A stretch of 64,000 nucleotides of DNA, from the NCBI GenBank assembly GCA_963693365.1, contig CAVNZM010000015.1, positions 3,782,001 through 3,846,000 on the forward strand, read 5' to 3'. Numbering within the stretch: the first letter of the stretch is position 1; each line of letters opens with the position of its first letter. Position numbers and translations under genes: made by a program. The notes under the pieces are model-generated. The model was not told the origin of the DNA. It made no database searches and worked only from the letters and a program-made list of their open reading frames with translations. Positions 44,571-57,798 of this stretch are shown piece by piece. Source of the stretch: Amoebidium appalachense. Taxonomy: Eukaryota > Ichthyosporea.

Positions 44571-47270
44571 ATGACTTCGTTGGCTGCGGCGCTAGTCAGT
44601 CTGGAAGAGTTTTGGCGTGCGGAACTTTCGGCAATAGAGGTAAGCACAAAGTTCTTGCATGTTTGAATTTGTAACACCTAACTTCGTGTGTGTAAGCTTA
44701 GGCTTAATATGACTACTAAGCCGTGACACACGCACACACGCGTGTCACGCACCATTGTAATAGACACACACGCGCGCGCGTACGCCCAAAGACGCACACA
44801 GACCGTTTCACGTGCACGCATGCGTGCGTGTACACGGCGCGTTGGAGGCACCATCTTATACTTTCGTGGTAGTTACAGCGTCGCTAACCTCTTTTTTCTT
44901 TCTTTTTTTTTTTGGGCACTGCAGGCTCAAAATGGACTGAGCAAGACTACTCGATCCAACGACTCGGGGGTGCACGTGGTCCAAAAAGTCGGTGATGTCA
45001 GCGACATTTTCGACTCCTACATGGGCCCAAGCGACGCATTCTTCGACATCATGTCGCCTGTTAGCGAGGTAGGTCATCACATTGTATTTCAGTGCACAGT
45101 GTTGGAATTTCTCAACTGTGCTATAATCATGATGATCCAGCCCCTAGCCCGGGATAAGTAAAACTTAATTTTGTAAACTTTCAGTAACTTATGATACAAT
45201 GTCAGGGTTGATTTTTGCCGTGAAAGTTCAACTTGCAATGGCGAGTTGAACACTTTTGTCCATCTGCGAAAGACACGCATTGCCACTGCCAGGTGCAGGT
45301 CTATTGTGTGTGTGTATTGCATCTGAAACTAGCCAGGATGCCGAGTTATGGTACATTTATCTCCTATTCCGGGCAACTTGGCAAATTCGAAGTAGATTGT
45401 AAGCATTTTGAACTCACGCCATCGACTTATCAAAGCAACTTACTCACCTCTTTACGCACTTCAAATATAGCAGGGGTCACCAGACGACTGTTACAAGCCA
45501 ATCAAAAAATGCCCCGATTTTCTACAGCCAATCAAAACGGAGCAACCAGCTACCTGGAACACCACGCTCCTGGAAGCATCACAGGGGATCATCACCCCAA
45601 ACTCATACGACAGCGGCTCCGTTTTCGACAGCTTCGATGGCGAGTGAGTGTGCCCCCCCCCCCCCTCCCCCCCCCCCCCCCCCCCTCCCCCAGATGATGG
45701 GCTATGTTCAGGCCGTCTTTCATCCCTTTTTTTCTTTTTTTTTCTTCTTTTTTCGCGTGTTTATTTTATGAAAAACTTTTGACAATTTCAACGGTGCTAA
45801 GACTGTGTTTTGATGTCTTCTTCCTTCTCCATAATATAACCCTACAGTGCATCCTCCTCCTCCTCCCCCCCCCCTTCCCCCCCCCCCCCCCCCCCTCCCA
45901 AAACCACCTTGCTGCGTGCTTGAAAGTTTTGATATCTCCTGGCTTTTTTTTTTTTTTTTTTTTTTTTGGCATGGATCACTGACATCCTACCCATGCATAC
46001 GTTCCCGCACGCGCGCTCATACACACACTGTGACACACACACACACACACACACGCACACACAGCCTTTTTGTGCTCGAGAGCATCTTCGACGACATGGG
46101 CTACGATTGGAAACCCGGTGAAATCAGCGAAGCCGACATGACTTTTGGCCAATCAACTGCCTTCTACCCGCTCTCCCCAGCCCTCTCCCAATCAAATTCC
46201 TCAGAGTCCGTTCCATCGCCAACACTCACAGAGGTGAATTTTTTCAAGGCGGACCCGTACGAAAGTTTTCTGCCCCCCCTCTCCCCGGACCAATCGCATC
46301 TGCCCGTTCCCAAGCCAGACCTGACCTGCAACGAATCATCCATCCTCTCTCCACTCCCAAGCCCACCCGTCAATCTTCGTGCTACCCCCGCAACCCCACC
46401 CATGAACCCCCCCACCCCCACCCCCACCCCCTCATCTGTTCAAAATAATGCTGCAAAACCACCAACGAAAAATTTGAACGAGCTTAAACGCAAGAGGGAA
46501 AACCCACCTAAAACAGGTTTTGGGTTTCCGACCAACCCAAACATCCCCCCTGATTCCGTGCATGCGGAGGGTTCGGAGAGCGGCATCACCGTAAACCTTC
46601 AGTCTGGGGCTCTATGGAGGGCTCTGTATGGGGTCCTAAACGAAAATTTGGTCAGCCTACGTGGGAGGCAGCTTTTCCCCTCTATTACGGTATTGGACCC
46701 CCCCAATCCCACCAAGGACCCCCCCCCACTACTCCCCCTACTCTCTCCCCCCTCCCCTCCCCCTCTCCCGCTGCGCTTCATGGGATCTCTGCATCCTGCT
46801 CCCCCCCCCCCCCCCCCTCCGTCCCTTCCCCCCTCCCCCCCCCCCCAAAAAAAAAAAAAAAAAAAAACTGGAACCGTTCCCCCTCCCCCTCCCTTTTTAG
46901 AGCAGAATATAGTATCAGTACAACATTAGCGTACTTCTATCCCATTTTATTGCTTTTGCTATCGTTCTGGTGTTGAGTTTTGTGTTTTGAGGTTCTTTTG
47001 AGCTGAAGATTATAATCGTAAATACTGCTCATGTTTAACTTTAGTTTTATGGGTCTGCTGTGATAGGTAGGATGATTTGTGCACTTTGCTTTAACAAACT
47101 AACGGCCTTCTGTGATAGGTTGATTTTAAAAACCTGGACCCCGACATCGCCTACAGTGTGTGGCTGCAACTTGAGTGTGTGACCCCCAAAGGCCATTTGG
47201 AGCAATGGGACTTTGTGAGTGGCTGGAAATCACGTGCTGTCTGTCCCCGCTCCAGGAAGAGTACTTCCCC

Positions 47271-47301
<31 letters not shown>

Positions 47302-47770
47302 AAAAAAAAAAAAAAAAAGGAAGAAATCACTGTATTACCTTCATCAATAGTGATCTGCTTTGAAAACATGCGCCAGTTATTTAAGGCAGTACGTTATGGT
47401 TGTTGTGGCCAAAGAACACCAGAATGGGGTCGGTGGCAGGACATGGTGATCGTTCTTCCCCCTTCCCCCCCTCCCCCCCCCTCCCCCCCCCCCCTCCCCC
47501 CCCCCCCCCCCCAGGCTCCCATTCTGGGCCTACCATGCATTCCTCAGTGTGTGCCACGCCTGAATATGCATGAAGTGCCTCTCTCTAAGCACTGCAAACT
47601 CCAGTAGAATTTACGCCGTGCCCCAAATACATGTCCTACCACTAACCATATAACCCCCCTTCCCCCCTCCCCCCTCCTCCTCCTCCCCCCCCCCCCCCTC
47701 CTTCCCCACCCGCGCAGCCGCCACCCCACCACCACCATCCCCCCCCCCCCCCCCCCCCCTCCGCCCCCCC

Positions 47771-47827
<57 letters not shown>

Positions 47828-48792
47828 TTGAAAACTCTGGAGCCCATTGTTGGCACCCACACTGCCCTCGGCAAGAACCACAGGATAAAGGCGCTCCCAA
47901 TCTCCTCAACCCCCCTTTTGGGCTCCACCCTCATGTCCCAATCCCACACATGGACAATCAAGATATCCAACAACCCGGACTCCATGCACGTATATCTCCC
48001 CTCCTTCCACAACTTCGTCCCGGTTATCTACATGGTCCCGCTCTCGGGAGACAGCAGCCGCTCCATCCCGCTGAGTGGCTCCACCAATCACGAGGGGGTT
48101 CTTCGGTTCCCCCTAGAGCTGTGTGAATTCGTCACGTGCACGGCCTACCACAGCAAGGATCTGTCGTGCCTAAAAAAAGCAGCCAATCCGATGGCTCGCA
48201 CTCAAAAGCCGCAACAGCCAGAGACTTGCCGGCGAATGGAGAACGTTTTGGTGAGTGTAGGCCTCCCTCCTTGCCTCCCCTTCCCCCCCCCTCTCCCCCC
48301 CTCCCCCCTCCCCCGCGGTGGCCGTCGTCACTCTCACCTACACCTCACCAACCCAACCATCTAGTCACTCAATCACATTAGCTCCCAGCTGAGCCCATGC
48401 TAACACTTTGCCAGCCCCTTTCTCCTCCCCCCCACTCCCCCCACCCCTCCTTTCCCCCCAAACTTCACCCCCCCCTCACCCCACCTCGCATCCCTTCCTC
48501 CCCCTTCGACAACTTTCTTAAGCTAGAAATCAACTGTGCTGTTATCGACAGGCTGTAGCCTTTTGAGTTGTGTCTTAAGGGGCTCCAGGCTACACGAATT
48601 TTAGAAAATTTAATAGCCTGAGATTAGAACTATACTAACTTCCCCCCTCCCCCCCCTTTCCCCCCCCCCCCCCTCCTCCCCCCTCCCCCGATCTCTCTTT
48701 CTCTTTCCCCTTCCTATCCCCCCCCCCCCCCCCCTCCCCCGGGGGCCTCTATCTCTCTCTTTCCCCTTCCTATTCCCCCTTCCCCCCCCCCC

Positions 48793-48849
<57 letters not shown>

Positions 48850-49028
48850 AACAGAAGTCGATCGATCACCTTTTGCCCAGCAAGCAAACGTTTGGAAAAC
48901 GGAAGCGGCCCCGTACGTTCTCGGCCCTGCGCTACACCCCATACCCCAGTCAGCCAATCAGGAGCGACGACCACACACCAAATATGGCTAAAAGTGCGCA
49001 AGGTTTCTTTCAAACTTTCCGGGTTTGA
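44571..49028 (+). CDS. Divergent T-box transcription factor, copy 1 (intact)
   Basis: Seven exons: 44571-44639, 44925-45068, 45474-45643, 46065-46689, 47119-47260, 47826-48250, 48855-49028; phases chain exactly, 582 residues. The N-terminal 300 residues carry motifs shared with copy 2: SLAAALVSLEEFWRAEL, PIKTEQPAT, LESIFDDMGYDWKPGE and DMTFGQS. The T-box spans about residues 300-510: GITVNLQSGALW, ENLVSLRGRQLFPSI, LDPDIAYSVWLQLE, TWTIKISNN, VYLPSFHNFVPVIYMV, FVTCTAYHSKDLSCLK and ANPMA align with the family's ELW, GRRMFP, LTNN, HKYQP, VTAYQN-ITxLKI and NPFA elements. The usual MIxTKxGRRMFP and FAKGFR signatures are altered. A GKRKRPR nuclear localisation signal lies near the C-terminus. Orthology within the T-box family cannot be set by eye. 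Confidence 0.85.
45651..46064. repeat. C-rich, T-rich and CA tracts, T-box copy 1 intron 3
   Basis: Poly-C directly after the exon 3 donor, T runs at 45728-45755 and 45943-45967, and a short (CA)n whose end forms the exon 4 acceptor. Confidence 0.88.
47265..47825. repeat. C/A and C-rich intron 5 ending in (CA)n, T-box copy 1
   Basis: Poly-C and poly-A at 47268-47318, C-rich 47458-47512 and 47640-47770, then (CA)n 47773-47825 forming the acceptor of exon 6. Confidence 0.9.
48251..48854. repeat. C-rich intron 6, T-box copy 1
   Basis: Pyrimidine-rich throughout, ending poly-C, (CA)n and poly-A (48785-48850) just before the final exon. Confidence 0.88.
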
Positions 49029-50210
49029 GACTCCACACCGTCCTTTCCTGAGCTCAGCAATTAATGTGCCCACCTTGCACTATCTGCATGAAAATTGAGA
49101 TTTTATCTGTGGAGTTTTCGGAAATACTGTATCATCTTGTCTGTGTTCCAACCAGCGACTGTGAAACGAAGTTTGGCTTTTCTGCATTATGTCTTAGCAT
49201 GTGTTTTCAATTGGTGCACTGCTAGTCTCTGTATACCTCAGTTATTTCTGCCTATCGGGTATTTCGTTGCATGTAATTTGGAAAATGCAATCCGAGAGCC
49301 TATTTAATGTTTCTATTTCTTAATCTAATTATTTCCTAAGTCACAGGAGAACGAATCTATTCATAGGTAGAGCGCTAACCCTAACTGTTAATGCTTAATT
49401 CCAATCTGTAATTGGCTAACCTAATTTCACACACTGTAAACAACTAACATTTTCGAAAAGGCGGGATAATGTAACGGGCATAATTTCAAAAATAAATCTG
49501 CAGTGAATCATGATTCAGTTGTATAGCGAATGAGCAAGCAAACTGCATATCTACGAAGTCCGTCCGTGCACAAGATCGTCCGTGCATAAGATTCCGTAGA
49601 GGAAAGTATGCAAATTCTTAGATTCCGTTAGCAGCTGAGCCCATTTGTGTTTAGGAACCCCGACCCCCCCCCCCCCCCCCCCCCCCCCCCCACCTTGAGT
49701 TCGCCGTTAGCCTGAAGTCACTGATCCCTCATACCCTCGCCGCAGCTAGCCCCCCCCCCTCCCCCCCCCCCCCTCCCCCCCCCCCCCCCCCCCCCCCCCC
49801 GGACACACACACACACACACACCACCACCACTACCACGGTACCACCACCCACCCACCCAAGCTCATACAATCGGACACACTGTACATATATACGTAGAGA
49901 ACCTCCCCCCCCCCCCCCCCCCCCCCAATATATATATATAATAAAATAAAGAAAAAGGGAAAGAAGGCGAAAAAAATAAAATAATAATTCTGCAATACAG
50001 TCACTAATACTTCGTTACGGCACCACAGCAGGCCACCACCCACACCAACAGTACTTGCCGTTCAAGTATTTTCACGTACTCCCCTCTCCCCCCCTCCCCC
50101 CCCCCCCCCCCCCCCACCTTCCCCCCCTCCTCCCCCTCCCTCTCCGTCCGTGCTCGTATTTTGTGGGTACTGACGGTTCAGGTTTCGCCCTCTAACTGCC
50201 AAACGATAGC

Positions 50211-50248
<38 letters not shown>

Positions 50249-51680
50249 CACACAATATTCGAGGCTGCAGCTTTTGGGCAACTAATGCTTGAGTGGTTTT
50301 TATAAAGTTTCAAAATAAATATTTTCCCGTTTATTTTATGGGTCTAGCGGCTGTACAGTAATAATGTAGTATCTTCTGCACGGACTGACAACACTACACT
50401 GAGTAATGAACATTTATCCAGAGAGATCTCAGCCATTCTTTTTCTTTTTCTTTTTCTTTTAGACGACGCCTCATCCCCCCCCCCTCCCCCCCTCGCCCCC
50501 CTGCCCCCCTACCCCCGGCTTCCCTCCCCCCCCCCCTTTCTCCCCCCCCCCCCCCCCCCTGCAACCCCCTTCCCCCCCCCCTTCCGGCACCTCCTCCCCA
50601 GGGCCGAGGCTCCCCCCTCTTTGGCCCTTTCTCTCTCCTTCCCTTCCCCAGCCCCTCCCCCCCCCCTCCCCCCCCCCCCCCCCCTTCTCCTGCCCCGTTA
50701 TATCACTCCAGACTACCATGTTTTAGCCACTAACTGAGGTACTGAAACCTAGGTTTATTTGATAGTACTTGTTTAGTGATCTGATGATGATCTCACACCA
50801 GTTTAATCCCCCTAGGCCTTCTCCCTCTAAACCCTGAGGGCTCAAACCTGCCTCCCCCACTTACTCTTCGAATGCCTTGCAACCCCTGGCCCTCCTGCCC
50901 TCCACATCCCCCTTCTCTCCCCCATCGGATTCCCCTTCCCTCCCCTGCGAGTTTGGAGACTCCCCCCCCCCCCCCCCCCCCCCCCCCCTTCTCCTCCCCC
51001 CTCCCGTCACCCCCAAGTGGCTACCTCCCCCCCTCCCCTCTCTCCTTGCCGCCCTTTCCCCCCCCTCCAACCAAAACCAACCAACCAAACAAACAAACAA
51101 AAAAACAGAAGAAAAACTTATTATAACTATAAAAAATTTGAAATTATGAATTGTATAAACTAAACGGCTATTAGGATTCAGAGCACCCTCACGACACCCC
51201 CTTCCGGGCCTTCCCCCCTGAGGCTCCCCTCCCTCCTTCCCTCCCCCCCCCCCCCCCCCCCCGGCCCGCCCGGCCTCCCGCCCCCTCCCCCGGCACCCGC
51301 AATTAATTTCGGTGAGCCGCAGGTCCTCCCTATCACTACCCTCCTATATTCAACAGCCCCACGGGGGCCAGATGGCATGATGGTAGATGTTAACCAATTT
51401 AGATCAGCCAATCTTTTCACGGTATTTGTGGCAAACCATAAGAGATTAGTTTTGTTGCCTTGCTGGCTGATTTTTTTTAGCTGCAGCGCTGCCTGCAGGA
51501 TTTCTTTTTTACAAAACAATAGTAAAAATTAAAGGCTTTCTGGAACTTCGTTCTACGACCCAAAAAATAATCGCTTTTGGGGGGGTGATAACATCCCTAC
51601 AAATTCAGCCAGTCCGAAATATCATTAATGCCATTCGGAATCCGGGGGCCCCATCGGGAGGCAGTAGGTGACTAACCAGA
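49029..51680. other. Region between T-box copies: duplicated 3' flank, then C-rich DNA
   Basis: A block near 49385-49440 (TTCCAATCTGTAATTGGCTAAC) matches 59947-59970 after copy 2, so the duplication includes the 3' flank. Poly-C runs occur at 49665-49691, 49750-49800, 49901-49926, 50099-50116, 50216-50246, 50660-50685 and 50970-50990. A minus-strand frame at 51519-51300 (EILQAALQLKKISQQGNKTN...) looks protein-like but has no boundary or domain that I recognise. Confidence 0.45.
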
Positions 51681-51689
51681 GACTGACTC

Positions 51690-51797
51690 AAATTAGTACT
51701 AATAATTAGTAAATTAGTACTAATAATTAGTAAATTAGTACTAATAATTGGTAAATTAGTATAATAATTAGTAAGTTAGTACTAATAATTAGTAAAT
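51690..51797. repeat. AT-rich 22-bp minisatellite, five copies
   Basis: Units of AATTAGTACTAATAATTAGT(AA) repeat head to tail, with one unit shortened. Confidence 0.9.
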
Positions 51798-52406
51798 AGT
51801 GATCTTTCTCAACACTATGTGCCTGTCTTGAGGGTATGGGGAGAGGGTCTGGTGCAAAAAATGGCCATGGTCTACCGTAGCAAATCAGAAGCAGTGAGAT
51901 ATGAAAAAATATCTAAGGGAGATATGTCATATATTGCACGGACGTCTCTCTCTCTCTCTCCCTCTCTCTCTCTCCAGACTGAGTTAACGGGGTTTGAAAA
52001 AATCATATATCCCTTGATGCTCCCTGAGGTTCCTCGCATACTTTGAGTCCCTCATACCATATCTCCATATATATCCTCCTCTCATATCCCCCTCCGGATC
52101 CTCTCATTATATCTGCCTTCTCCCATAAGTGTCTCTCTCGAAGCTCGTTTTATATTTGGAGTCTTCTGCAAAAAAAAATCGTCCTCGGTCGAACTGAAAA
52201 CCAAAACTGTACAAGTTCTGTTTCAGGCAGAATCATTCTGCAAAAGGCAGAAATATTCTGCAAAAACTTTCTTAATGACATGAGTTTTTTTTCAAAAGGT
52301 ATATTTCTCTGTGCCGAGCAGAAAATTTTGCTAATGTGGTTAGGCCTTTAGTTAGTCGAAATATGTTGTGTGTCTGTACGTACGTATCATGCACGTGCCG
52401 CAAGTG

Positions 52407-52730
<324 letters not shown>

Positions 52731-52769
52731 CAGACACACAGCCTGCGGTAAGGGTTACTCGTATCATGA

Positions 52770-53070
52770 TGGTATCATATGATCATGAGAGGAGAGGCTT
52801 CACTCGGCCAGATTCGCAGAAGGCCCAGAGAGGGAGCTGCACTCGGGCGAAGTTCAGGGCAGTGTCGGGCCAGCCCCCGGCCATGCATGGGACCATGGCA
52901 CAGCACCATTCCGCAGATTCCAGTCGCCTCTCCACGTTCACTGACCTGGCAGCTGTCAGGCAACCACCACGTGCACGTTTCAGCCATGCGGAGCGCGGCG
53001 CACATGCCGTTGCCCACATCATAGTACAGTGTAGGACGCCTCGTGACGGAGTTGAGCACTTTTTTACTGC
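52770..53070. other. GC-rich island open in several frames
   Basis: About 300 bp of mixed GC-rich sequence between (GT)n and poly-C, with open frames on both strands (plus: RRGFTRPDSQKAQRGSCTRA; minus: TLYYDVGNGMCAALRMAETC). No domain or exon boundaries are recognised; it could be an exon, a promoter or a relic. Confidence 0.3.
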
Positions 53071-53108
53071 CGACAAACCCCTTCCTCCCCCCTCTCCCCT
53101 TCTCCCTT

Positions 53109-53139
<31 letters not shown>

Positions 53140-53837
53140 CCTTCCCCCCCTCCCTCCCCCCCCCCCACCCCCTTCTGTCACGGACATGTACATCATGATC
53201 GTGCTGTACTGAACGTGTAGTCCAGTGTGTAAGTCAGTGACGTGGGTCAATGGAATGCGTTTGAATCTTCGCACGTACATAAGTACATATGTATGTAAAT
53301 GTGCGTGTGCAGTATGGCCATCCCTTACATCCCCGCAACAAAGGTGGCCATGGCCACCAAAATATAAATGTTGACTGAGTCCAATGATAATTTCCAATGA
53401 TAATGGTGTGTACATATGGTTTAGTATCACGTGTCCATATACGTACGAGTCAAAACCTGAAGTTCAAGCTCGGCAACAACAGATCCCTCTCTGAGGCTCT
53501 CTCTCTCTCAGCGTCAAGAATGTGTGCGGCAGACATATTACTGGAATCTGGAATTCTGGTTCAGATTCCGAAAATTCGGCTGACAGTGTGACTGTCCCGA
53601 AACTAGTAGTCTACGACCGTTTGGTGTTCAACTAGCGCTAGCACTGATTCTAAGATGCCCCAAGCCTTAGGCTCATTAGCAGCAGCCCTCACCAGTCTGG
53701 AGGAGTTTTGGCATGCGGAACTCCGGGCTCAGTCTGAGCTTATGGTAAGTTTAATCATTGATGCCAGTGGTGCCCCAGTGGCTCGTTTGTGTGCGCTAAT
53801 TATTATAAGTTACATAGTACCCCCGCCAAGCTTGCTT

Positions 53838-53873
<36 letters not shown>

Positions 53874-53952
53874 GCACGCACGCACGCACGCACACGCACA
53901 TACACACGCACACGCACACGCACACACACACACACACACATGACACACACAA

Positions 53953-54048
<96 letters not shown>

Positions 54049-54050
54049 CG
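53838..54050. repeat. (CA)n and (GCAC)n, T-box copy 2 intron 1
   Basis: CA repeats 53838-53870, GCAC to 53890, (CA)n 53955-54044. Confidence 0.93.
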
Positions 54051-54575
54051 GCACACACACAAAAACATACTGTGACAGTCACCGTAGTTGGCAAAATCGA
54101 TATTGCACACATACATCCTTCTGAGAGTGCCACAAACAATCAGGCTACACACTAACCGTGATATACCGTCGTTATAATTTGTGACGGCACTACCACAGAC
54201 TCAGTCTGGACTCGGCAAGCCTACTTCATCCAGCCACGTCCGAGTCGACAACCACCAAGCTGCGCTACATCGGGACCTTCTAGTTGGCCGTGCCATATGC
54301 ATGAGCAGCGATCGGAGCTTTGCCATGATGTCACCTATTAGCCAGGTACGAGGCCGCATATGCATTCTGAGTAGACTCGAAAAACTTAGCCCAATAGTAT
54401 GAGGCATCACTGAACATGGCCTGAAACATAAAGAGGAAAAAAAGAGTTTTGTGGGTTCAAAGTCAGCCAGTACTAGGCCACAAAGTTTTCCCTTTCGGTC
54501 AGTCTGGCAAGCGCATAAATAAGCCATCCTCCTTACATAATCGTCCCCCCCTCCCCCCCCCCTTCCCCCCCCCCC

Positions 54576-54606
<31 letters not shown>

Positions 54607-54972
54607 AAAAAAAAAAACCCACCCCTTCCCCCGTGTACCAGTAGTACCAATGTATGTACTGTAGTACCATCTTTAAATGATCACCACAACTACTATGGTA
54701 CCTTTAAAAGTTTCCCGCCCCTTCTCCGCAACAACATTATCGTTCTAAAGCCACTCATACAATCTTTACGCATACCAAGTGCAGGGAGCACCAGGCGTCG
54801 AGCCAATCGTTAAGAACAGTCACTATTTCTTCCAGCCAATCAAACCGCAGCAACCAGCTACCACACGGAGTACCACGCTCCCGTCCGTTATAATTTCATA
54901 CGGGAACCCCACCGCAACGGTGACGTCCCCAAACTCACACAGCCACTCCGCCTTTGACAGCTTCGATAAGGA

Positions 54973-55382
54973 GCGAGTCACCCCACCCCACCCCCCACCC
55001 CTTCCTAACCCTCAACCCTTCCCCTCTTCCCCTCCCCCTCCCCCACCCTCTCCCCTCCCCCAAAAAACCACCGTGACCCTTCCCCCGGGAGCCTCGAACC
55101 ACCCATCTAGTAGTAGTGCCCCACGTAACATTTCCACTGCTTCCCATGGCAAATCGTTCAACTACCAACGGCTAACTTTAGTAAGGGACGGTAGCTGAAT
55201 ATAGTCATTAATAACTTCAGTAATGTGTCGTGGCCCCATGCAGCGTCTACAGTCACAAGTCACATGGACGTCAAGACGCTAAATATTAGTTTAAAAAAAA
55301 GCCGATCCCCGGCAGCCTGCTGCTAGGCATCATACATGTACTTATTGGTAATTTTTCTGACCTCCTCTATATCACGTGCGCC

Positions 55383-55420
<38 letters not shown>

Positions 55421-55501
55421 CCCCACGGTGACCGACCCTCCACTACCCATGCACGCATCTGCCCGCGTGTGCACACACACAATCTTTAAACCCACACACG
55501 C

Positions 55502-55585
<84 letters not shown>
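54973..55585. repeat. T-box copy 2 intron 3 with poly-C and (CA)n
   Basis: C-rich from the donor, poly-C 55385-55420, (CA)n 55500-55585 running into the exon 4 acceptor as in copy 1. Confidence 0.85.
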
Positions 55586-55586
<1 letters not shown>

Positions 55587-56459
55587 CTTTTTGCGCTCGA
55601 GAGCATCTTCGAAGACATGGGCTACGATTGGAAGTCCGGTGAAATCGGCGATTCCGACATGACTTTTGGCCAATCACCTTCCTGCTACCCGCTCTCCCCA
55701 ACCCTCTCCCAATCAAATTTCTCCAAAACATCCCCAACACTCACTGAGATGAATTTCTTCAAAACGATTTTTTCCCAAGAACTTTTGCCCTCCCTCTCCC
55801 CCGTCCAATCACATCCGCCCGCTCTCAAGCCAGACCTGACCTGGAACGAATCAACAACCCTCTCTCTGCTCCCAAGCCCACGTATCAACCTTACCTCTGA
55901 AACCCCAGCCGTAAACCCCCCCACCCCAACCCCTTCATCATTTCAAAATAACGCCACAAAAACATCTACTGAAATACTTCCCGAGCTTAATTGTAAGAGA
56001 GAAAACCCGCCCAAAATAAGCACTGGGTTTCCGAGAAACCCGCGCATTCCCCCCGACGCCATACATGCGGAGGGAACAAAGGGCGGCATCACCCTAAACC
56101 TCAAAGATGGGGCGCTGTGAAGGGTGCTATATGGGGTCGGAAACGAAAATCTCGTTAGCGCACGTGGGAAGCAGCTCTTCCCGTCTATTACGGTATGGAA
56201 CCCCCCCGAAGAATACTCCCCCCAAATCCAAAACCAAACCCCCCGCCCCTCCCCCAGTGCTCTCCTTAGCTAAGTTCCCCACCTTGTTCCCCCTTCACTC
56301 AAGTAGTGGTGTGTGAAGTTGTCTTATTTCGATCTTCTTTGGTTGTGTTATCAGTAAACTAGTCTTGTTTCCCGGAGAGTTTTTATCGCAGATTTTGTGC
56401 TTTACATAGCGCGAGTGTTTTACGTCAAAATTTTTCCTCAAAATTTTTTGGAGTGACTT

Positions 56460-56760
56460 CTTCATTGAACCTAGAGTTGCATTGGTAGGTTGGCATAAAG
56501 ACACCTACTGTGATTGGTTGGATGTGTGCACTCTCTCTTATTAACGGTGTGTTGTGATAGGTTGGATTTGTGCACTTTCCCTCTAGAGAAGTTGGTGGTG
56601 TGTTGTGATAGCTTCTATTTGTGCCGTTTCTCTTTCATATTAACGGTGTGTTGCGATAGGTTTGATTTGTGCACCTTTTTCTCTAAAAAATAACTGTGTG
56701 TTATGACAGGTTGGGTTTGTGTACTTTGTCTTTAACAAACTAACGGCCTTCTGTGATAGG
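56460..56760 (+). repeat. Array of six pre-acceptor repeats before T-box copy 2 exon 5
   Basis: Units of about 45-52 bases with GTGTGTTGTGATAGGTTGGA followed by TTTGTGCACTTT recur near 56512, 56556, 56608, 56655, 56705 and 56755. The last is the real GATAG|GTTGATTTT acceptor. At least four carry an AG in the same position. Copy 1 has only two such units (about 47060 and 47113). Confidence 0.75.
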
Positions 56761-56901
56761 TTGATTTTAAAAACCTGGACCCCGACACCGCCTACAGTGT
56801 GTGGCTGCAGCTTGAGTGTGTGACCCCCGAAGGCCATTTGGAGCGATGGGACTTCGTGAGTGGCTGGAAATCACGTGCTGTCTGTCCCTCCACCGCCAAG
56901 A

Positions 56902-57798
56902 GTATAAAGCCCCCCGCCCCCCCTCCCCCCCCCCCCCCCCCTTCCCCCCTCCCCCCCCCTTCCCCCCCCCACCCCCCCTCAAAAACACACACACATATAC
57001 ACACACACAAAGCAATCCTTTTATTGGATTACTCAACTTTGAAAATTTTTAAAGGCGTGAAACTTACGTGTAGCACCAAGTGTAGATGGATTGTATTGTT
57101 ACGGCCAAAGGAAACAGAGGAAACAAAATGGGGCCGTTGGTTGTTGGCAGGTTATGATAAAAACGAGTATTCTTTTTCTCTTTCCGCTTCTCCCTCTTTT
57201 TTTGTGGCTCTTGTTGTTCTGTTGTGCATGTGAGTACGTGTGTGTGTGAGAGAGAGGGGGGGGGGGGGGGGGGGGGAGGCCTCACATCCGAACACTTCAA
57301 GGCAGCAAGTCACTTGCACCCCCATGTGCCGTGTGACCTCTTAACCCCCATGATTCTGGGCCAATCATACGTCTTTCGCCCTCTATTTCAACTAATCTCA
57401 AATGCAGTGCAAGTTCCCAAAAAACTCTCCACCCAACCAAATTCTCTCAACCCTCCCTCCCCCCCCCCCCCCCCCCCCCCTCCCCCCCTTTCCGTCCCAT
57501 GATTGGCAATACTTCCAACTCCTCCCTCCCCACCCCCTTCCCTCTCACCACCTTCCCTCTCTCCCCCCCCCCCTCCCCTTCCCTCTCTCCCACCCCACCC
57601 CCCCCCCCCCCCCCTCCCTCTCTCCCTCACACACACACACACACACACACCCTTCCCCTTCCTCCCCCCTCCTCCGTCCCCCCACCCCCCCACACCCCCC
57701 CCCCCCCCCCCCACACACACACACATACACATACACATACACACACATCTCCTTGCATGCTCTTGCACAACACTGACAACTGCTACCACAAAAACCAG
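56902..57798. repeat. C-rich intron 5, T-box copy 2
   Basis: C runs 56905-56980, 57460-57485 and 57595-57615, CA repeats 57628-57650 and 57713-57745, and a G run 57257-57276. Confidence 0.88.

Noticed and set aside
45233-45697. ORF reading GVTRRLLQANQK... through T-box copy 1 exon 3
   Set aside because: The shifted frame FLQPIKTEQPATW matches copy 2 (FFQPIKPQQPATT) and ends at the conserved donor with the right phase.
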